Shown here: positions 28,746-39,883 of the stretch, one piece after another
How the letters are laid out: each line of letters begins with the position of its first letter
Position numbering within the stretch: position 1 is the first letter of the stretch
Source of the DNA: Gilliamella sp. ESL0441
GTDB lineage: Bacteria > Pseudomonadota > Gammaproteobacteria > Enterobacterales > Orbaceae
NCBI RefSeq assembly: GCF_019469185.1
Contig: NZ_CP048264.1
Span: 1,302,001 to 1,366,000, forward strand
Length of the DNA: 64,000 nucleotides
Direction: 5' to 3'
Position numbers and translations under genes: made by a program
Notes under the pieces: generated by a model
The model's database searches: none
Told to the model about the DNA's origin: nothing
The model's input: the letters and a program-made list of their open reading frames with translations, nothing else

Positions 28746-29567
28746 ATGAATAGTACAGCAGTAGAAATTGAAAAACTTAAACAGTTAAGTGAAGCAAATA
28801 GTAACAGCAATTATATCTCAATTTATACCTCTAAAAAGCAACAAAATTTATCAAATATACCAATTTTAAAGCCTTTACTGATAATTATATTAAGTGGTTG
28901 TAAAGTAATTGGCAATAAAACAAAACTGGCCTGTAATAGCGGTGATTTCATTTTTTTTACCGATGTTCAGTCAATGAACATGAGAAATATACCCGCAAAT
29001 ACGAATTATTTTGCATTACTTATTGATTTTGAGTTTTCAGATTTTAATGATACTTCGATCAATATAAACCCTAAAAAAAATAATGAATATACCGCAGGGA
29101 AAGTAAATCCAGCCTTATATAAATGTATTTCACAAATGATAGAGTGCTTAGAATGGGCATCTGATGACATCATTACTAATCGTAGAAAGGAAATTATTAA
29201 ACTATTAGTCCATTCAGGTTATGAAAATTTGGCGTGTTTACCCAACAGAAAAGAAACTACGCAAAAAGTAATTGAAATATTTAATAAAAAAGACAATAAA
29301 AAAATAACCATTGATGAAATTTGCAAAGAAATCTGCATGAGTAAAGCAACGTTGTACCGAAAATTGAAACTCGAAGGGGAAAATATACAAAAAATTAAAG
29401 AAAAACTCGTAATGGGACAAGCCCTTCACTTATTACAAACCTCAAATTTTTCAACAGAACATATCGCTGAAATGATTGGATATTCTTCGTCAACTCGATT
29501 TTCACAAAGATTTAAAGCCAATTTTGGATTAACGCCAAGAGAATTAAAAAACACCAAACGAAATTAA
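28746..29567 (+). CDS. AraC-family transcriptional regulator
   Basis: 273 residues. The C-terminal DNA-binding domain (about 175-270) has two helix-turn-helix motifs: one around ITIDEICKEICMSKATLYRKL and the second around FSTEHIAEMIGYSSSTRFSQRF, ending in the family-typical GLTPRELK. The N-terminal 150 residues look like a cupin-type sensor but show no clear ligand motif. It stands alone between two gene-poor spacers, so its targets are unknown; the yhiI-rbbA-yhhJ operon is the nearest. Confidence 0.82.
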   Translation: MNSTAVEIEKLKQLSEANSNSNYISIYTSKKQQNLSNIPILKPLLIIILSGCKVIGNKTKLACNSGDFIFFTDVQSMNMRNIPANTNYFALLIDFEFSDFNDTSININPKKNNEYTAGKVNPALYKCISQMIECLEWASDDIITNRRKEIIKLLVHSGYENLACLPNRKETTQKVIEIFNKKDNKKITIDEICKEICMSKATLYRKLKLEGENIQKIKEKLVMGQALHLLQTSNFSTEHIAEMIGYSSSTRFSQRFKANFGLTPRELKNTKRN

Positions 29568-30266
29568 TAAACATTTCATCATTTATTCCATTAAATGGAA
29601 ACCACGTTAAGAATGAATATTACTTTCGCTGGTAAACATGCTAGTTCTAGTAAATGAGTAAATGGTGAAACTATAAAATCTTAATATCTATTTTGTCAGA
29701 AAGACATTAAGAAAATTCTAAGACTAAGTAAGTCTTAATTTGAAACAAAAAATAATTAATTACAATATTACTGCTTTTACTTATTTTGTGACTTTTACTG
29801 AAAACTCGTGAAAACTTTTAGAGGTAACAAAACCACTAAAATTAAATTAATGAAATAGAGCTGAATTTCATTAAATGAAAAGGATTAAATTTTGCAACAA
29901 CAACTATAAATGATAAACATACGCGATAATTTATTAATAAAAAAATAAACTTCGCGCCAACTGTTAACCTTAACCCTTTATGTTTATTAGGATTTAACAC
30001 TTAAAGTCGGCTAAATCTGCGCTAAATTTTAACAATAACTGATATAAAAGAAATGACATTTACATTCATTTTAGTGACAAAATCATTCATATTTATAAAA
30101 TAATGAAAATATTTGGCGTAATAGCCCAATATTGATGACAAACATTAATTTAACTCAATAAACGAAGATTGCAATTTTTATTCACTAATCGGTTTGAGTA
30201 ATATGATTGATTCAAGATAATAATGACCATTATAGAAGATGAAGGCTATTAAATCGAAAAAATAAA
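29568..30266. other. About 700-bp A/T-rich spacer after the AraC-type gene
   Basis: No coding frame or structural RNA is recognisable. A short dyad, AAGACT with AGTCTT around 29718-29735, may end the regulator transcript. The sequence is A/T-rich throughout, with scattered stop codons in all frames, and resembles a degraded region. Confidence 0.45.
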
Positions 30267-30310
30267 AAACCATAACCAACTCATTAAAAACCAATCGATG
30301 ATTATGGTTT
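30267..30310 (-). terminator. Terminator of the yhiI-rbbA-yhhJ operon
   Basis: Read on the minus strand, AAACCATAA pairs with TTATGGTTT across a roughly 26-base loop and is followed by a run of T residues. It lies just after the yhhJ stop. Confidence 0.6.
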
Positions 30311-30330
30311 ATCAGCATATAGCAAGAGAC

Positions 30331-31464
30331 TTACGATCCCATATTAACAATTGAGCTACGGAAACGCCTTAATGCAATTAGGAAAAAGATCGATCCGATT
30401 CCAATTAACCAGACATACGATGTCCATACAACGCTTAACCCTGCACCACGATACAATATAGCTTGTCCTAATTCGACAAAATGTGTTGTTGGGGCAATCA
30501 TCATTATATTTTGAACAACTTCTGGCATACTTTCCCTTGGTGTACTACCACCGGACAACATTTGTAACGGTAATAAAATCAAAATCAACAACATAGCAAA
30601 TTGTGCGGTTGATTTGGCAACCGTAGCCATGAAAATTCCAAGTGACGTTGTCACAAACAAGTGTAAAGCGGCACCAATTAAAAATAACGTAATTGAGCCA
30701 GTAATAGGAACATTAAGCCAGCTTTTTACTACTAATAGTAATGCCACCCAAGTTGAGATTAATACCACTAATCCCATTGACCATACCTTAGATATCATTA
30801 TTTGAAACGGTGTGACAGGCATGGAAAGCAGATGATCGATAGTGCCATGTTCACGTTCTCGCATTAATGCAGCTCCAGTTAAAATAATAGATAACGTCGT
30901 TACAATATTAATGATTTCCATTACCGAGCCAAACCATGAACGAGTCAAATTCGGATTAAATGCGGTATGAACTTGAATATTAACAGGGAGATCGGTTACT
31001 TTGCTATAACGATTAACATACTCTGTCACTTCCCCCGTGATTATTTGTGTGATATAACCATTTCCCACAAAAGCTTGCCCCATTCGAGTCGCATCGATAT
31101 TTAATTGGATTTCTGGACTTTGATTGTTCAACACATCACGCTGAAAATTAGGCGGAATATTCAAAGCAAAAGTGTAGCTATCGGTATCCATGCCTCGATC
31201 TACCTCATCCATTGAGTTTAATTTTACTGGTTGGTTAAACATTGGCGGATAAAAAGCAGCAACAATTTGTCTTGATAACGGTGAATCATCTTCATCAACC
31301 ACCGCTATAGAGGCATGATGAAGCGAGTCAGATGTTGCTGTTGCAGCAATATAAATATCGAAGGTAAAACAGTAACCTATTAACAGAAGCATGATAGGAT
31401 CACGTAATAACCCCCATAATTCTTTAATACCTAATCGATAAATATTAATTAAGCTTTGCTTCAT
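30331..31464 (-). CDS. yhhJ: ABC-2 type permease YhhJ
   Basis: 377 residues. One N-terminal membrane segment, a large periplasmic region (about 50-170) and five C-terminal membrane segments give the ABC2_membrane_3 layout. LMREREHGTIDHLLSMPVTPFQIM is the conserved cytoplasmic coupling region. It starts two bases after the rbbA stop and is the last gene of a yhiI-rbbA-yhhJ exporter operon. Its partner is presumably the ATPase-permease fusion upstream. Confidence 0.88.
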   Translation of the reverse strand: MKQSLINIYRLGIKELWGLLRDPIMLLLIGYCFTFDIYIAATATSDSLHHASIAVVDEDDSPLSRQIVAAFYPPMFNQPVKLNSMDEVDRGMDTDSYTFALNIPPNFQRDVLNNQSPEIQLNIDATRMGQAFVGNGYITQIITGEVTEYVNRYSKVTDLPVNIQVHTAFNPNLTRSWFGSVMEIINIVTTLSIILTGAALMREREHGTIDHLLSMPVTPFQIMISKVWSMGLVVLISTWVALLLVVKSWLNVPITGSITLFLIGAALHLFVTTSLGIFMATVAKSTAQFAMLLILILLPLQMLSGGSTPRESMPEVVQNIMMIAPTTHFVELGQAILYRGAGLSVVWTSYVWLIGIGSIFFLIALRRFRSSIVNMGS

Positions 31465-31466
31465 AA

Positions 31467-34265
31467 CTACCCTTCCTGCTTTTTAAGAAGAAAAATACTG
31501 GCGCACAGCACAACAGGAATAGTGACTAATAATGCGAATAAAGAATTGTGTAAATCATTAAAACCAAGTGCTTTATTAAATACACCTCGTGCAATGATTA
31601 GCATATGTGTTGTCGGATAAACTTCACCGATATAACGCCCACTCCCCTCCAATGAAGCCACTGGATTGAGTAAACCAGAAAACTGAATAGCAGGTAACAT
31701 AGTGCCAACACAGGTTAAAAATATCACTGCAATCTGACTACGTGTAATTGTTGACGCCAACAGCCCAAGACCCGTTGAAATAATACAATAAGCTAAAGCA
31801 GCCAAGCATAACGTGAATAAACTGCCTTTGATTGGCACGCCAAAAATAGTAATCGCCATAAACAGCAACAGCAAAAAACTAAACATAGAAATGATAATAT
31901 ACGGTACTTGCTTCCCTAATAAAAATTCGGCACGAGTCACAGGGGTAACATATAAATTAATAATCGATCCCATTTCTTTCTCACGAACAACCGATAAAGC
32001 TGCCAGCATGGAAGGAATCATTAATAATAAAATAGGAATAACCGCAGGTACCATTGATGGTAAGCTTTTTACATCAGGATTATATCGATACCGCGTCTCA
32101 ATATTCGCCAAACTAGTAGAATCTTTACCTGACATTTCTTTCACTTTTTGACTTAGCCAAGCAAGGTGCATGCCTTGTACATACCCTTTAATGGTTTCTG
32201 CCCGTAGTGGCATAGCACCATCTATCCAAACACCGATATCAACGGAATCCCCTCGTTGAATATCTCGTCCAAAATTAGGCGGAATTTCAATCGCTAACGC
32301 AATATCATTACTTCGTAAACGGGCATCCATATCTGCATAATCCGTTATAGGCGGTCTTTCAACAAAGTAACGTTTTGAACCAGACAAATTAAGGGTATAA
32401 TTTTGACTGATTTCACTTTGGTCACGATCAAGCACGGCAAAACGTAGATTTTCGACATCTAGCGTAATCCCATAACCCATAACGAGCATTAAGATCGCCG
32501 ACCCCATTAATGCCAACATCGCACGCAAAGGATCTCGCGACAGTTCAAGTGTTTCACGCCATAAACAACCAATCATCCGAGTTAAACTGAATCCTTGAAG
32601 ATGATTCGCTGGTGGGATGACTGTTTGGGATTTGTCGGCGGTAACTGGAGCTTCGGTCGATTTTTGTTGTGCATCACTATCATCAGCTCCAGCATCAACT
32701 AGATAGCGGATGAAGGCATCTTCTAAAGTCGATGCGTTTTTCGATGCAATAATATTATCGGGAGTATCACTTGCCAACACTTTCCCCGCATGCATTAAAG
32801 AAATTCTGTCACATCTTGCGGCCTCATTCATAAAATGTGTGGTAATGAAAACAGTTACTTTATCTTTACGGGATAATTCAATGATCAAACGCCAAAAGTC
32901 ATCTCGAGCAATCGGATCGACGCCCGATGTCGGTTCATCTAAAATTAATATTTCTGGGTTGTGCACAACAGCGACCGATAAAGATAAACGCTGTTTAACC
33001 CCTAAAGGTAAACTATCAGGTAGATTTTGAGCATCTTGCTCTAATCCAAACCGTTTAAGAAGTTCAGAAACACGTTCAGGTATTTTACTTTCTTCAATGC
33101 CAAATAAACGTGCATGTAGAACTAAATTTTGCTCAACAGTTAATTCACTGTACAAAGAAAAAGCTTGAGACATATAACCTAAATGCCGTCTGGTATTAAT
33201 ATCATTGGCATCAACAGGTTTTCCAAATAACCAAGCTTCACCGGACGAAATAGGTAATAACCCGGTTAGCATTTTCATGGTTGTTGATTTACCACAACCA
33301 TTTGACCCTAAAAAACCAAAAATCTCACCTTGCTTAATCGAAAAATTAACATGATCGACTGCAATAAAATCACCAAATTGCTTAGTTAGCCCTTTCGCTT
33401 CTATCGCTGTTTGTAGATTGTTATTTACATCCAAAGGTGGAATTTCAACGGCTTGATAGCCTTGTTTGGCGCTCTCTGGCATCAACTGAATAAAGGCATC
33501 GTCTAAATTATCTTTTCCTGTTTGGCTTAATAATGATTTGGGTGTGCCTGTTTCTAAAATTTTACCGCCATACATCGCAACAAGCCAATCAAAGTTTTGT
33601 GCTTCATCCATATAAGCTGTTGCGACAATAACGCTCATTTGTGGTCTTTGCTGCCGAATTTTATTTATTAATTGCCAAAATTGCGCTCGGGAAAGTGGAT
33701 CGACCCCCGTGGTAGGTTCATCAAGAATCAGTAAATCGGGATCATGAATCAAAGCTGAACATAAACTAACTTTTTGTTTCATACCACCAGATAGTCGCCC
33801 TGCTGGTCTTGATAAAAAGGGATACAGCCCGGTACTTTTTGTTAATTCGTCAATACGACGTCGACGCTCTGCGGCATCATTACCAAATAAACGGGCGAAA
33901 AATTGAAGATTTTCCTCAACAGATAATGTCGGATAAAGATTTTTACCTAATCCTTGTGGCATGTATGCAATGCGAGTACACACCGCTTTACGATGTGACT
34001 TATCTCGCATATCGCCATCTAAAACATAAACTAAACCATCTTGAATGACATGTGCACCCGCAATCAAAGACAATAAACTTGATTTACCTACTCCATCTGG
34101 CCCAATTAATCCCACCATACATCGTGGTGGAATAGTTAAACTAATGTTATCCAGTGCACAATTCTTTTTATAATGCAGTGAAACATCAGTAATTTTAACC
34201 ACTGCATCATCAATAGACTTAGCTTCTGTTAATAAAGCTAAATCCTTATTGTCTGAATCTGACAT
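31467..34265 (-). CDS. rbbA: Ribosome-associated ATPase/permease fusion RbbA
   Basis: 932 residues: two ABC ATPase domains followed by an ABC-2 membrane domain. The first domain has Walker [10 protein letters not shown] (about 55-63), signature LSGGMKQK and [10 protein letters not shown]. The second has GSNGCGKST, a divergent signature LPLGVKQR and [10 protein letters not shown]. The C-terminal third (about 560-932) has six membrane segments with the coupling stretch [23 protein letters not shown]. Escherichia coli RbbA (911) binds ribosomes, but this operon layout suggests a drug or envelope exporter. It lies between the HlyD-type adaptor and yhhJ. Confidence 0.92.
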   Translation of the reverse strand: MSDSDNKDLALLTEAKSIDDAVVKITDVSLHYKKNCALDNISLTIPPRCMVGLIGPDGVGKSSLLSLIAGAHVIQDGLVYVLDGDMRDKSHRKAVCTRIAYMPQGLGKNLYPTLSVEENLQFFARLFGNDAAERRRRIDELTKSTGLYPFLSRPAGRLSGGMKQKVSLCSALIHDPDLLILDEPTTGVDPLSRAQFWQLINKIRQQRPQMSVIVATAYMDEAQNFDWLVAMYGGKILETGTPKSLLSQTGKDNLDDAFIQLMPESAKQGYQAVEIPPLDVNNNLQTAIEAKGLTKQFGDFIAVDHVNFSIKQGEIFGFLGSNGCGKSTTMKMLTGLLPISSGEAWLFGKPVDANDINTRRHLGYMSQAFSLYSELTVEQNLVLHARLFGIEESKIPERVSELLKRFGLEQDAQNLPDSLPLGVKQRLSLSVAVVHNPEILILDEPTSGVDPIARDDFWRLIIELSRKDKVTVFITTHFMNEAARCDRISLMHAGKVLASDTPDNIIASKNASTLEDAFIRYLVDAGADDSDAQQKSTEAPVTADKSQTVIPPANHLQGFSLTRMIGCLWRETLELSRDPLRAMLALMGSAILMLVMGYGITLDVENLRFAVLDRDQSEISQNYTLNLSGSKRYFVERPPITDYADMDARLRSNDIALAIEIPPNFGRDIQRGDSVDIGVWIDGAMPLRAETIKGYVQGMHLAWLSQKVKEMSGKDSTSLANIETRYRYNPDVKSLPSMVPAVIPILLLMIPSMLAALSVVREKEMGSIINLYVTPVTRAEFLLGKQVPYIIISMFSFLLLLFMAITIFGVPIKGSLFTLCLAALAYCIISTGLGLLASTITRSQIAVIFLTCVGTMLPAIQFSGLLNPVASLEGSGRYIGEVYPTTHMLIIARGVFNKALGFNDLHNSLFALLVTIPVVLCASIFLLKKQEG

Positions 34266-34278
34266 ATACTATCTCCAA

Positions 34279-35352
34279 TTATTTAGCTGGACATTTGGCT
34301 ACATCAGATAAATCAGCTGGCCAGGATGTATTCGGATTAAGCTTAACCCAAGCCACACCAGGTAATCCTGTTTTAACTTGATTAATAAAACATTTTAATA
34401 ATTCAGGATCGAGCTGCGCTTTTACTCTAAACATCAATTTTTGGCGCTCATCTTTTGTTTCAACTGTTTTTGGGGTGAACTGTGCGACACTCGAAACAAA
34501 CGAAATTTTCGCGGAAATGGCCTTTTCAGGTAAGGCATCTAGAATAAGTCTAACTTCGTCACCGATGGCCATTTTTCCAGCCACGGTTTCAGGTAGAAAG
34601 AAAGTTAAATAAACATCATACAAATTAACCAGATTAAGTACTTTACCACCTGAAGGCATCACTTCACCTAATTGAGCAATACGGTATTGAATACGTCCAT
34701 CAACAGGTGCAACGAGCGTACTATCATCAATATCGGCTTGGATTTGTCTGATATTGGCATCAGCAACATTAATGGCCGATCTAGCACTTTCTACACCAGC
34801 TTGAGCTACCTCAATAGCTGCATCAGCTGCCGTAACTTGTGATTTTGCCGAATCTAATGCAGCTTTAGCGCTATTAAATTTAGCGGTATCATCATCGTAT
34901 TGTTGAATGGATAAAGCCCCTTTTTGATAAAGGGTGGTTGTTCGTTGAAGATGTTTTGAGGCGATATCTAAATCGCTTTCTCGTTGAGTGACACCTGCTA
35001 AGGCAGCAACTTTATCACTCATTTTCAAAGCAACTTGTGCTTTAGCACTTGCCTCATTACTGATTGCTTGTCGGTATTGAGCCTGTGCTTCATTCAACTG
35101 TGCTTGCAAAGTATCTGTTTGCATAACGACTAATGGTTGACCTGCTTTAACAAAATCCCCTTCATTTACATTAATTTTTTCTATTCGACCGGCTAATTTA
35201 GCTGAAATATTGATTTCGGTTGCTTCAATACGCCCATTTCCACTGGTAAAATCAGCACCATATCCATCTGTTTTTAATTGCTGCCATGCAATAAAAATAA
35301 TAGCAAGAATAACGAGGGTAATAATAATCCATTTTTTGCTTATTTGTTTCAT
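34279..35352 (-). CDS. yhiI: HlyD-family membrane fusion protein YhiI
   Basis: 357 residues with one N-terminal signal-anchor (about 8-25), a biotinyl-lipoyl-like hybrid split by a long alpha-helical hairpin rich in Ala and Gln (about 75-205), and a beta-barrel domain. It starts the yhiI-rbbA-yhhJ operon, with 13 bp before rbbA. It would bridge the inner-membrane exporter to an outer-membrane channel, which is not encoded nearby. A perfect dyad lies 34 bp ahead of its start. Confidence 0.88.
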   Translation of the reverse strand: MKQISKKWIIITLVILAIIFIAWQQLKTDGYGADFTSGNGRIEATEINISAKLAGRIEKINVNEGDFVKAGQPLVVMQTDTLQAQLNEAQAQYRQAISNEASAKAQVALKMSDKVAALAGVTQRESDLDIASKHLQRTTTLYQKGALSIQQYDDDTAKFNSAKAALDSAKSQVTAADAAIEVAQAGVESARSAINVADANIRQIQADIDDSTLVAPVDGRIQYRIAQLGEVMPSGGKVLNLVNLYDVYLTFFLPETVAGKMAIGDEVRLILDALPEKAISAKISFVSSVAQFTPKTVETKDERQKLMFRVKAQLDPELLKCFINQVKTGLPGVAWVKLNPNTSWPADLSDVAKCPAK

Positions 35353-35703
35353 AATGATGCCTTGTAGAAAATGATTGATTTATAGTAATGATTAACAAAA
35401 TCATTAATCGTTATAAACTATTGGGTCGTGATGATTAAATAATAGCAAATGTTTTTTACAAATAAAATCAGCATATAAAATAAACGCAAAAAATGTTAAA
35501 AAATTGAAAATCACCAGATCGTTACAAATCTATCACATCAAATTCCAACCTTTTGGCAATAAAGATTAACTGATCATGATACCTAAACAGATACAACACG
35601 GATTGAAATAAGCGAGTTAGTCATAGGCAAATCTTACAGTAAGTGATATGCTTGTCATCTTATTAATGGATTTAATTTAATTAGCAAGTTAAGGTGATTT
35701 TGT
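35353..35703. other. Divergent promoter region between yhiI and argE
   Basis: About 350 bp without a gene, holding both divergent promoters. Apart from the dyad at 35386-35406, I see no named operator; in particular no good ARG box was found before argE. An AAGG ribosome site precedes argE. Confidence 0.5.
35386..35406. promoter_or_regulatory. Candidate operator dyad upstream of yhiI
   Basis: TAATGATT and AATCATTA form a perfect eight-base inverted repeat with a five-base spacer, 34 bp upstream of the yhiI start. Position and symmetry fit a repressor site, but no factor is identified. Confidence 0.35.
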
Positions 35704-36861
35704 ATGGCACTGCCCTCTTTTTTAACACTTTATAGTGAACTGATATCAACCCCAACAATTAGCAATGTGACCAATGAAAAACTCGATTTTTCAAACAAAC
35801 CTTTAATAGACAAATTAGCTAACTGGTTTGAAGAGTTAGGCTTCAAAATTGAAATACAGCCCGTTCCGAATACGCGCAATAAATACAACTTATTAGCAAC
35901 TTATTCAAATAATGAAAACCAGACACAAGGTGGATTACTGCTTAGCGGTCATACTGACACCGTCCCTTTTGATGAAGGACAATGGACTAAAGATCCTTTC
36001 AAATTGACGGAAGAAAACAACAAGTTATATGGATTAGGCACAGCAGACATGAAAGGTTTTTTTGCTTTTATACTCGATGCTTTACGTGATATTGATCTAA
36101 CCAAACTGACTAAACCTATTTATGTTCTTGCTACCGCTGATGAAGAAACCACTATGGCAGGTGCATCATTTTTTGCTAAAAATACTCACTTACAACCCGA
36201 TTGTACAATCATTGGTGAACCAACATCATTAATACCGATACGTGCACACAAAGGCTTTATTTCCAACTCAATCAAAGTCATTGGTAAGTCTGGTCACTCC
36301 AGTGATCCAGACAAAGGAATAAATGCGATTGAAGTCATGCATTTAGCTATCGCACAATTGTTAAAACTTAAGCAACAGTTTAAAGAACGATATCATAATG
36401 ACGGTTTTACTGTTCCCTATCCGACGCTTAATCTCGGGGTCATTCATGGGGGCGATGCAGCAAACCGTATTTGTGGTTGTTGCGAGCTAATTATTGATAT
36501 TCGTGTATTGCCAAACAACGATGTTAATTCGCTTTATCATGATCTCTGTCAGGCTTTACAACCGGTCATGGACAAATACCCTAACCGTATTTCGGTTGAA
36601 TATGAAGTATCCCCAATTCCGGGTTATGAATGTAAAAAAGATCATCCTGCTTTACAGCAAGTTGAAAAATTAGTTGGTCAAACTGCGCAAACCGTAAACT
36701 ACAGTACTGAAGCCCCTTATTTAAACCAAATTTCACCCACAATTGTATTAGGTCCTGGTTCTATTGAACAAGCACATCAACCTGATGAGTTTATTTCAAT
36801 GGATTTTTTAAAACCGACTAAAATAGCTATCGAAAATTTGATTAAAGATTTTTGTTTATAA
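35704..36861 (+). CDS. argE: Acetylornithine deacetylase
   Basis: 385 residues of the M20/ArgE metallohydrolase family. Zinc ligands and catalytic residues are visible: GHTDTVPF (His83, Asp85), [18 protein letters not shown] (catalytic Glu pair) and IGEPTS. A dimerisation domain occupies the middle (about 180-290). It removes the acetyl group of N-acetylornithine in arginine synthesis. The related dapE product lacks the GEPT context seen here. It is divergent from yhiI and convergent with rnz. Confidence 0.9.
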   Translation: MALPSFLTLYSELISTPTISNVTNEKLDFSNKPLIDKLANWFEELGFKIEIQPVPNTRNKYNLLATYSNNENQTQGGLLLSGHTDTVPFDEGQWTKDPFKLTEENNKLYGLGTADMKGFFAFILDALRDIDLTKLTKPIYVLATADEETTMAGASFFAKNTHLQPDCTIIGEPTSLIPIRAHKGFISNSIKVIGKSGHSSDPDKGINAIEVMHLAIAQLLKLKQQFKERYHNDGFTVPYPTLNLGVIHGGDAANRICGCCELIIDIRVLPNNDVNSLYHDLCQALQPVMDKYPNRISVEYEVSPIPGYECKKDHPALQQVEKLVGQTAQTVNYSTEAPYLNQISPTIVLGPGSIEQAHQPDEFISMDFLKPTKIAIENLIKDFCL

Positions 36862-36899
36862 AAAATATCCTTTTCGCCGTAACAGTCGGCGAGAAGGAT
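36861..36899 (-). terminator. Terminator of rnz
   Basis: ATCCTTTTCGCCG (36867-36879) pairs with CGGCGAGAAGGAT (36887-36899) with one wobble and a seven-base loop. On the minus strand it is followed by a run of T residues. The stem touches the first base of the rnz stop codon. Confidence 0.75.
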
Positions 36900-37816
36900 T
36901 AGATATTGAACGTTGAAAAATCACTCGCAATTTCCGTATTAGCAAATATGCTTCTTGCCTCATTAAGTAATTTATCATTATCTTTAAGGCTATATCTTGG
37001 GCTGATATGGGTCATGATAAGTTGCTTGGCATTGGCATATTTAGCAATCGTTGCAGCATGAACAGTAGTAGAATGCCCGCGTTCCAAGGCTTTTTCTTCC
37101 AAAGCATGCTCTTGAGTCGCCTCATGCACCATTAAATCAACATCTTTGGCTAGCGCAATCGAGGCTTGACATGGCACCGTGTCACCAAAAATTGCCAATT
37201 TTCGACCTTGCCTTACCGATCCTAAATAATCATTACCATGAATAACACGACCGTCTTCTAAGGTAACGGTTTTACCGGCTTTCAAAAGTGCATAGTGTGC
37301 GCCAATTTCGATATTATCTTGTTTTAATTTATCGATATCTAAACTGGCTGGTAAATCCTTTTCAATAATACGATAACCAAAACAAGGAACACGATGCTGC
37401 AACAATGTTGCTTCAACTTTGAACTTTTCATCTTCGAAAACCGTACAGTCTTCTTCAAGCTCGATAATATTGAGTGGATAACTTAACCAAGAGTGACTAA
37501 TTGCGATAAACGTTTCAATAAATTGCTTCACCCCTTTAGGTGCAATTAAGGTTAAAGCGGATTGATTTTGCATTAAAGAACGCGTGGTTAATACTCCTGG
37601 TAGCCCAAACAGATGATCACCATGTAAATGTGTTAAAAAAATCATTTCAAGTTTTGCAAGACTAAATTTAACTTTTTGCATTTGCATTTGTGTGGCTTCA
37701 CCACAATCAAACAACCACAATTTGCCTCGTTCTTGCAAAAGATCGAGCACAATACTACTTACATTACGCTCAGCTGTTGGGCAACCAGCACTGGTGCCTA
37801 AAAAAGTCAATTTCAT
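36899..37816 (-). CDS. rnz: Ribonuclease Z / RNase BN
   Basis: 305 residues of the tRNase Z metallo-beta-lactamase family. The zinc motif THLHGDH is at residues 62-68, with further ligands in GHSTTV, FGDTVP and TH-I near the C-terminus; the exosite-like region lies around 150-180. It processes tRNA 3' ends as an endonuclease, and in species with encoded CCA acts as RNase BN. It lies 5 bp downstream of yccJ on the same strand. Confidence 0.93.
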   Translation of the reverse strand: MKLTFLGTSAGCPTAERNVSSIVLDLLQERGKLWLFDCGEATQMQMQKVKFSLAKLEMIFLTHLHGDHLFGLPGVLTTRSLMQNQSALTLIAPKGVKQFIETFIAISHSWLSYPLNIIELEEDCTVFEDEKFKVEATLLQHRVPCFGYRIIEKDLPASLDIDKLKQDNIEIGAHYALLKAGKTVTLEDGRVIHGNDYLGSVRQGRKLAIFGDTVPCQASIALAKDVDLMVHEATQEHALEEKALERGHSTTVHAATIAKYANAKQLIMTHISPRYSLKDNDKLLNEARSIFANTEIASDFSTFNI

Positions 37817-37821
37817 AAAAC

Positions 37822-38049
37822 TTAGATATTTTTACGCTCGATTGTTTGTTCACCCCAAAACAGTCTATCTGCTTTTGTTTTAGAAAAGGCAAGTGGCAAT
37901 ACTTCATCACTTCCTTCTGACCAAATTTGTTCAGCAAGCTTTTCATCATTATGTGCTAACTCAAAAATGGCTTCTGCAATTTCTAGAGATGTTTCACGAA
38001 TTTTTGCCCAAGAACGAAGATCATGTATTTCTTTTTTGGTTTGATTCAT
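37822..38049 (-). CDS. yccJ: Small conserved protein YccJ
   Basis: 75 residues from the ATG at 38049, chosen because an AGGGG site lies eight bases ahead and because 75 is the length of Escherichia coli YccJ; an upstream in-frame start would add seven residues. The core [24 protein letters not shown] and the ending [12 protein letters not shown] match YccJ. Function is unknown; it is a soluble acidic protein. It probably shares a transcript with rnz, and divergent yaaA starts 75 bp away. Confidence 0.86.
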   Translation of the reverse strand: MNQTKKEIHDLRSWAKIRETSLEIAEAIFELAHNDEKLAEQIWSEGSDEVLPLAFSKTKADRLFWGEQTIERKNI

Positions 38050-38124
38050 TTTTATACCCCTTTTTTGCAAGATTAGGTGTAAAATACCCTCAATCTACAT
38101 AAATTACAATAGGTGTATCACTTT

Positions 38125-38898
38125 ATGCTAACGATAATTTCTCCTGCCAAGACCCTCGATTTTCAAAGTCCGCTTATCACAAAAACACACACATTACCTA
38201 AATTTATTAAAGATTCTGAGATACTTATTAAAGAGTGTAAAAAATTATCCGCCGACGATTTAGCTAAATTGATGTCAATTAGTCCAAAATTGGCTGAAGT
38301 AAATTATGAACGATTTCAACATTGGCATAAAGAATTTAATCTTGAAAATGCCAGACAAGCAATTCTTGCTTTTAAAGGTGATGTGTATGAAGGGCTTCAT
38401 GTCGACGATTTTTCAGAAGCAGATTTAAAATTTGCTCAATCTCATTTACGGATCTTATCCGGACTTTATGGCCTACTCACCCCCCTTGACCTTATTCAAC
38501 CCTATCGTTTAGAAATGGGGATACGCCTAAAAAACGGTCACAACAGTAATTTATATCAATTTTGGGGGGATAAATTAACCGACCAGTTAAATAATGAGTT
38601 TCATAAAAGTGCAAATCCAACGTTGATCAATTTAGCCTCGAATGAGTACTTTAAAGCCATTAAACCAAAACAGTTAAAAGCGACAATTATCCAACCTATT
38701 TTTTTAGATGAAAGTAAAGGTGAATTCAAGGTAATTAGTTTTTATGCCAAAAAAGCACGAGGATTAATGAGCCGTTACATTATCAAAAATAACCTCAATC
38801 AACCTGATGATATAAAAAGCTTTAACCTTGAAGGCTATCAATTTGATCCAAAACGATCGACGCAGTTAGAATGGTATTTTATTCGTAAACATCAATAA
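38125..38898 (+). CDS. yaaA: Peroxide stress protein YaaA
   Basis: 257 residues from the ATG at 38125; an in-frame GTG at 38113 adds four codons not found in the family. The N-terminal [12 protein letters not shown] and the central [22 protein letters not shown] are diagnostic of the YaaA/DUF328 family. In Escherichia coli it limits DNA damage during peroxide stress by lowering free iron. It sits 14 bp ahead of an AEC transporter on the same strand. Confidence 0.93.
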   Translation: MLTIISPAKTLDFQSPLITKTHTLPKFIKDSEILIKECKKLSADDLAKLMSISPKLAEVNYERFQHWHKEFNLENARQAILAFKGDVYEGLHVDDFSEADLKFAQSHLRILSGLYGLLTPLDLIQPYRLEMGIRLKNGHNSNLYQFWGDKLTDQLNNEFHKSANPTLINLASNEYFKAIKPKQLKATIIQPIFLDESKGEFKVISFYAKKARGLMSRYIIKNNLNQPDDIKSFNLEGYQFDPKRSTQLEWYFIRKHQ

Positions 38899-38912
38899 AT
38901 AGTAATTATCAT

Positions 38913-39872
38913 ATGGCTTTTTTTTCTACGTTAGGACAACAATTTGTCGCAACATTACCGCTATTTATTCTTATTTTATTAGGCTATATAGCGGTTAAAT
39001 TAGGTCGCTGGCAAAAAACGGTGACCGACAGTTTAACCAAATTCACCTTTTATATCGCTTTTCCGATTATGCTCTTTCAAATTATGAGCCATTTTTCCGA
39101 ACATTCTGAAATCGATATGAAACTATTATTCGTTTTCTTCGGTAGCTCATTTATTGTTTTTGCTTTAGGCTGCTTAATTGCCTACAAATGTTTTCACCTA
39201 AATGGTTCTGAAAGTACGATGTTTGCTATGGGGGGAATCTATACCAATACAGTGTTTGTTGGTATCCCAATCATAAAAATGCTACTAGGTGACAGTGCAA
39301 TTCCAATTGTTGCGATTATTGTCATCTTTAATGCACTTATTTTATGGACGCTAGCAACCGTATCGATCGAATTTGTACAAATGGGAAAACTTTCCAGCAA
39401 AGGATTTATTAAAGCATTCAAAAATGTCACCAAAAACCCTATAATTATAGGGATTTTTGCTGGTATTGCGGTTAATTATACGGGTATCGCATTACCTAAA
39501 TTCATTCAACAATCCACAAAAATGGTCAGTGACATGACAGCACCTTTATCACTTATTGTATTAGGCATGGGGCTGGCCGAATATCAAATCAGGAACAAAT
39601 TACACATTACCGCAACAATCTGTATGATAAAACTGGCAATACTACCTATTGTTACATTTGTGACAGGAAAACTGTTAGGATTACCCGTATTGGAATTACA
39701 AGTTATTGTATTATTAAGCTCAGTATCGATTGCGATTAACTGTTATATGATGGCAAGACAATTTGAGGTATTACAAGGCCCTATTGCATCAAGTTTACTC
39801 ATATCAACAGCATTATCATCCATAACAACACCGTTGATATTATCCATCATGTTACAATTTGGCTTAACATAA
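38913..39872 (+). CDS. AEC-family transporter (second copy)
   Basis: 319 residues with about ten membrane helices and the AEC signature region: ILLGYIAVKLG, FYIAFPIMLF, and YTNTVFVGIPI in helix four. It is only distantly similar to the AEC protein at 24455-25438. The substrate is unknown; family members export or import organic acids such as malate. It directly follows yaaA and may be co-transcribed with it; its stop is 11 bp from the end of the convergent EamA gene. Confidence 0.82.
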   Translation: MAFFSTLGQQFVATLPLFILILLGYIAVKLGRWQKTVTDSLTKFTFYIAFPIMLFQIMSHFSEHSEIDMKLLFVFFGSSFIVFALGCLIAYKCFHLNGSESTMFAMGGIYTNTVFVGIPIIKMLLGDSAIPIVAIIVIFNALILWTLATVSIEFVQMGKLSSKGFIKAFKNVTKNPIIIGIFAGIAVNYTGIALPKFIQQSTKMVSDMTAPLSLIVLGMGLAEYQIRNKLHITATICMIKLAILPIVTFVTGKLLGLPVLELQVIVLLSSVSIAINCYMMARQFEVLQGPIASSLLISTALSSITTPLILSIMLQFGLT

Positions 39873-39883
39873 TGTTATTTAAT

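Noticed and set aside
32710..33030. 106-codon frame antisense to rbbA
   Set aside because: Shadow of a well-conserved ABC gene; no ribosome site or family match.
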